A stretch of 7,873 nucleotides of DNA from CAUZEO01 sp963578625. Its GTDB lineage: Bacteria; Verrucomicrobiota; Kiritimatiellia; SLOV01. This document shows positions 6,920 to 7,873 of this stretch, piece after piece. The first letter of the stretch is position 1. Each line of letters starts with the position of its first letter. The translations under genes and the position numbers were made by a program. Location: the NCBI GenBank assembly GCA_963578625.1, contig CAUZEO010000257.1, positions 1-7,873 of the forward strand, written 5' to 3'. Under the pieces are notes generated by a model. It saw only the letters and a list, made by a program, of their open reading frames with translations, made no database searches and was not told where the DNA came from.

Positions 6920-7591
6920 CTAGCGGGAATGAGTGACATTAAAAAAGCATTCACGATGAATATGCATAATCGGAACGTTGTGATCTTCGAGCCATGCGCT
7001 GACTTCATCGATCATTTCGTCCAGGCCGCAGAGAAAATAGTGATGATCCGGAGCGCAGGGCATGTCATCCAGAAGATCGGTTACCCTCCCGTAGTGGGTG
7101 CCGGGACACTCTTCACCGGAAACCGCCAGCCTCAGGCTACAGCGACTGCCGATCATCGAAGTCTCTACTGCATCCTGGAGGATGCGAACGCCGTAAAGAC
7201 ACATCGCCGGTGGAATCTCGGGGCGCGAGAAAAAGTGGGAAAGAAACGGGGATATCCCGGTCCCGGTAGCAACAAATACAAACGGAGCGCCATCTTCGTT
7301 GGGACCCGGCCGAAACCAGCCGAATGGAGGGCTTGCTTTGACGCGATCACCCGGCGAGCAGGTTGCGAGGTACGGGCTTACCTGGCCATCATCCATCCGC
7401 CGAATCACGAATCGCAATTCATCTTCATCAATGCCGGATGCGAGACTGTAGGGACGCGAGCAGTTTCCGTCCTCTCCGAACAGGGCCACACAGTCCCCGG
7501 GGACAAAACTCAGACCCTCTCGTTTAAAGCCGATTTCGAATATTCCGTCGCCGTGCCAACGAACGCCCACAACTGTTAAATGGTCACTCAT
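6920..7591 (-). CDS. FNR-type FAD/NAD(P)H oxidoreductase
   Basis: A 223-residue flavoprotein of the ferredoxin-NADP reductase superfamily, carrying electrons between NAD(P)H and a one-electron partner. Residues 1-95 form the FAD-binding barrel: SRPYSLAS (45-52) is the flavin RxYS motif, and GDRVKASPPFGWF (81-93) the next conserved segment. Residues 100-223 form the nucleotide-binding domain: FVATGTGISPFLSHF (106-120) is the GTGxxP motif, LYGVR (132-136) follows, and FLCGLDEMID (186-195) plus HIHRECFF (210-217) are the conserved end. No [2Fe-2S] ferredoxin domain is present, so a separate ferredoxin or flavodoxin is probably the partner. Length and layout are close to bacterial Fpr proteins, but I would not assign fpr because the C-terminal EcFF ending is more like the reductase modules of flavohaemoglobins and oxygenase reductases. 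I chose the ATG at 7591 because GAGG lies 5 bases upstream; an in-frame TTG at 7663 would add 24 residues without family resemblance. It ends 2 bases before the radical SAM gene. Confidence 0.9.
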   Translation of the reverse strand: MSDHLTVVGVRWHGDGIFEIGFKREGLSFVPGDCVALFGEDGNCSRPYSLASGIDEDELRFVIRRMDDGQVSPYLATCSPGDRVKASPPFGWFRPGPNEDGAPFVFVATGTGISPFLSHFFSRPEIPPAMCLYGVRILQDAVETSMIGSRCSLRLAVSGEECPGTHYGRVTDLLDDMPCAPDHHYFLCGLDEMIDEVSAWLEDHNVPIMHIHRECFFNVTHSR

Positions 7592-7596
7592 CCTGT

Positions 7597-7600
7597 CCTC
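7597..7600 (-). promoter_or_regulatory. Ribosome binding site of the FNR-type reductase gene
   Basis: On the reverse strand GAGG is followed by ACAGG and then ATG, giving a 5-base spacing. This decides the start at 7591 over the upstream in-frame TTG at 7663. Confidence 0.6.
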
Positions 7601-7659
7601 GATACCCAGCCCCGTTGTCGCAGTTTGTTCGCTATTCTTACAGGGCGAACGAAGTAGAA

Positions 7660-7673
7660 GCAAGTTTGCAAGT
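7660..7673. repeat. Direct repeat GCAAGT-TT-GCAAGT upstream of the reductase gene
   Basis: Two copies of GCAAGT, 8 bases apart start to start, lie in the 105-base gap between the right-edge gene and the reductase gene, about 70 bases before the reductase ATG. No good sigma-70 promoter is visible in the gap (a TTGCTT/AAGAAT pair on the reverse strand is poor). The repeat could be a half-site array for a regulator or chance. Confidence 0.2.
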
Positions 7674-7696
7674 AAACGCGGCCGTATTGGCAGCGT

Positions 7697-7873
7697 CTAA
7701 CGCCGCGACCTGTTGCCGGGGTGGTGCTGCATCGCAAAGATCTGAGGCGCGCGAACAACCTCGAGTGCGTCTTGGTCCGTGAGTTTCGGATTCCAATCAC
7801 ATAGCGTTTCGACATAACGGTTCACGGTCCCTACGAGTCCATCGAAGCCCCGATGGAAAACGTAAAACTTCGG
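7697..7873 (-). CDS. C-terminal fragment of an unidentified protein, possibly glutamine-amidotransferase-like
   Basis: The reverse strand is open from the right edge to a TAG at 7697-7699, giving the last 58 residues of a gene whose start lies outside. The fragment reads naturally (KFYVFHRGFDGLVGTVNRY near its start, then DWNPKLTDQDALEVVRAP and IFAMQHHPGN), while the other two reverse frames are either stopped or unusually arginine-rich. The stretch EVVRAPQIFAMQHHPG resembles the end of class I glutamine amidotransferases and gamma-glutamyl hydrolases, where E-x-x-x-x-P-x-F-x-x-x-Q-[FW]-H-P-E contains the catalytic His-Glu pair. Here the Glu is replaced by Gly, so the match is weak and the function is uncertain. 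It is on the same strand as the reductase and radical SAM genes, 105 bases upstream, and could be the first visible gene of that operon. Confidence 0.6.
   Translation of the reverse strand, partial: PKFYVFHRGFDGLVGTVNRYVETLCDWNPKLTDQDALEVVRAPQIFAMQHHPGNRSRR

Noticed and set aside
6929..7579. A 216-codon plus-strand open frame
   Set aside because: It is antisense to the reductase gene, which has clear FAD and NAD(P)H motifs. The plus-strand translation matches nothing recognisable.
7677..7707. Inverted repeat CGCGGC ... GCCGCG as a terminator of the edge gene
   Set aside because: Only 6 base pairs with a 19-base loop, no U-tract, and it overlaps the final codons.
7588..7815. A 75-codon minus-strand open frame with an ATG at 7815
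   Set aside because: It overlaps the edge gene in another frame and the reductase start, is very rich in arginine, and lacks domain features; the edge frame ending at 7697 reads more like protein.

Overview
The window looks like a chromosomal segment of a free-living Gram-negative bacterium of moderately high GC, most likely from the PVC group (Planctomycetes/Verrucomicrobia/Kiritimatiellota-like). This assignment is inference. It rests on a very long secreted TPR protein, a secreted subtilase ending in a short beta-rich tail with a 'WTDDGT ... HYRLE' ending that I associate with exported verrucomicrobial proteins, and the scarcity of Shine-Dalgarno sequences. I see no mobile element, tRNA, rRNA or CRISPR array.

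Layout. (1) Positions 1-3619, minus strand: one uninterrupted reading frame of 1206 codons encoding a signal peptide followed by tetratricopeptide repeats; its C-terminus lies beyond the left edge. (2) 3620-3773: a divergent intergenic region with a small palindrome. (3) 3774-5333, plus strand: a secreted S8 (subtilisin-like) serine protease with prodomain, complete catalytic triad and C-terminal module. (4) 5413-5994, plus strand: dCTP deaminase (dcd) with a good ribosome binding site. (5) 5991-6917, minus strand: a radical SAM enzyme with a cysteine-rich C-terminus; its stop codon overlaps that of dcd. (6) 6920-7591, minus strand: an FNR-type FAD/NAD(P)H oxidoreductase ending 2 bases before the radical SAM start. 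(7) 7697-7873, minus strand: the last 58 codons of another gene, possibly a glutamine-amidotransferase-like protein, entering from the right edge.

How they fit together. The three minus-strand genes at the right may form one transcription unit (partial gene, then flavin reductase, then radical SAM enzyme). The reductase and radical SAM genes are almost certainly co-translated, and the simplest idea is that the reductase helps reduce the radical SAM iron-sulfur cluster. The substrate of the radical SAM enzyme cannot be read from the sequence; this pair is the most interesting unknown here. The TPR protein and the subtilase are both exported and divergently transcribed, so they may share control, but nothing proves a functional link. 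dcd is a housekeeping pyrimidine gene that converges on the radical SAM gene with no terminator between them.
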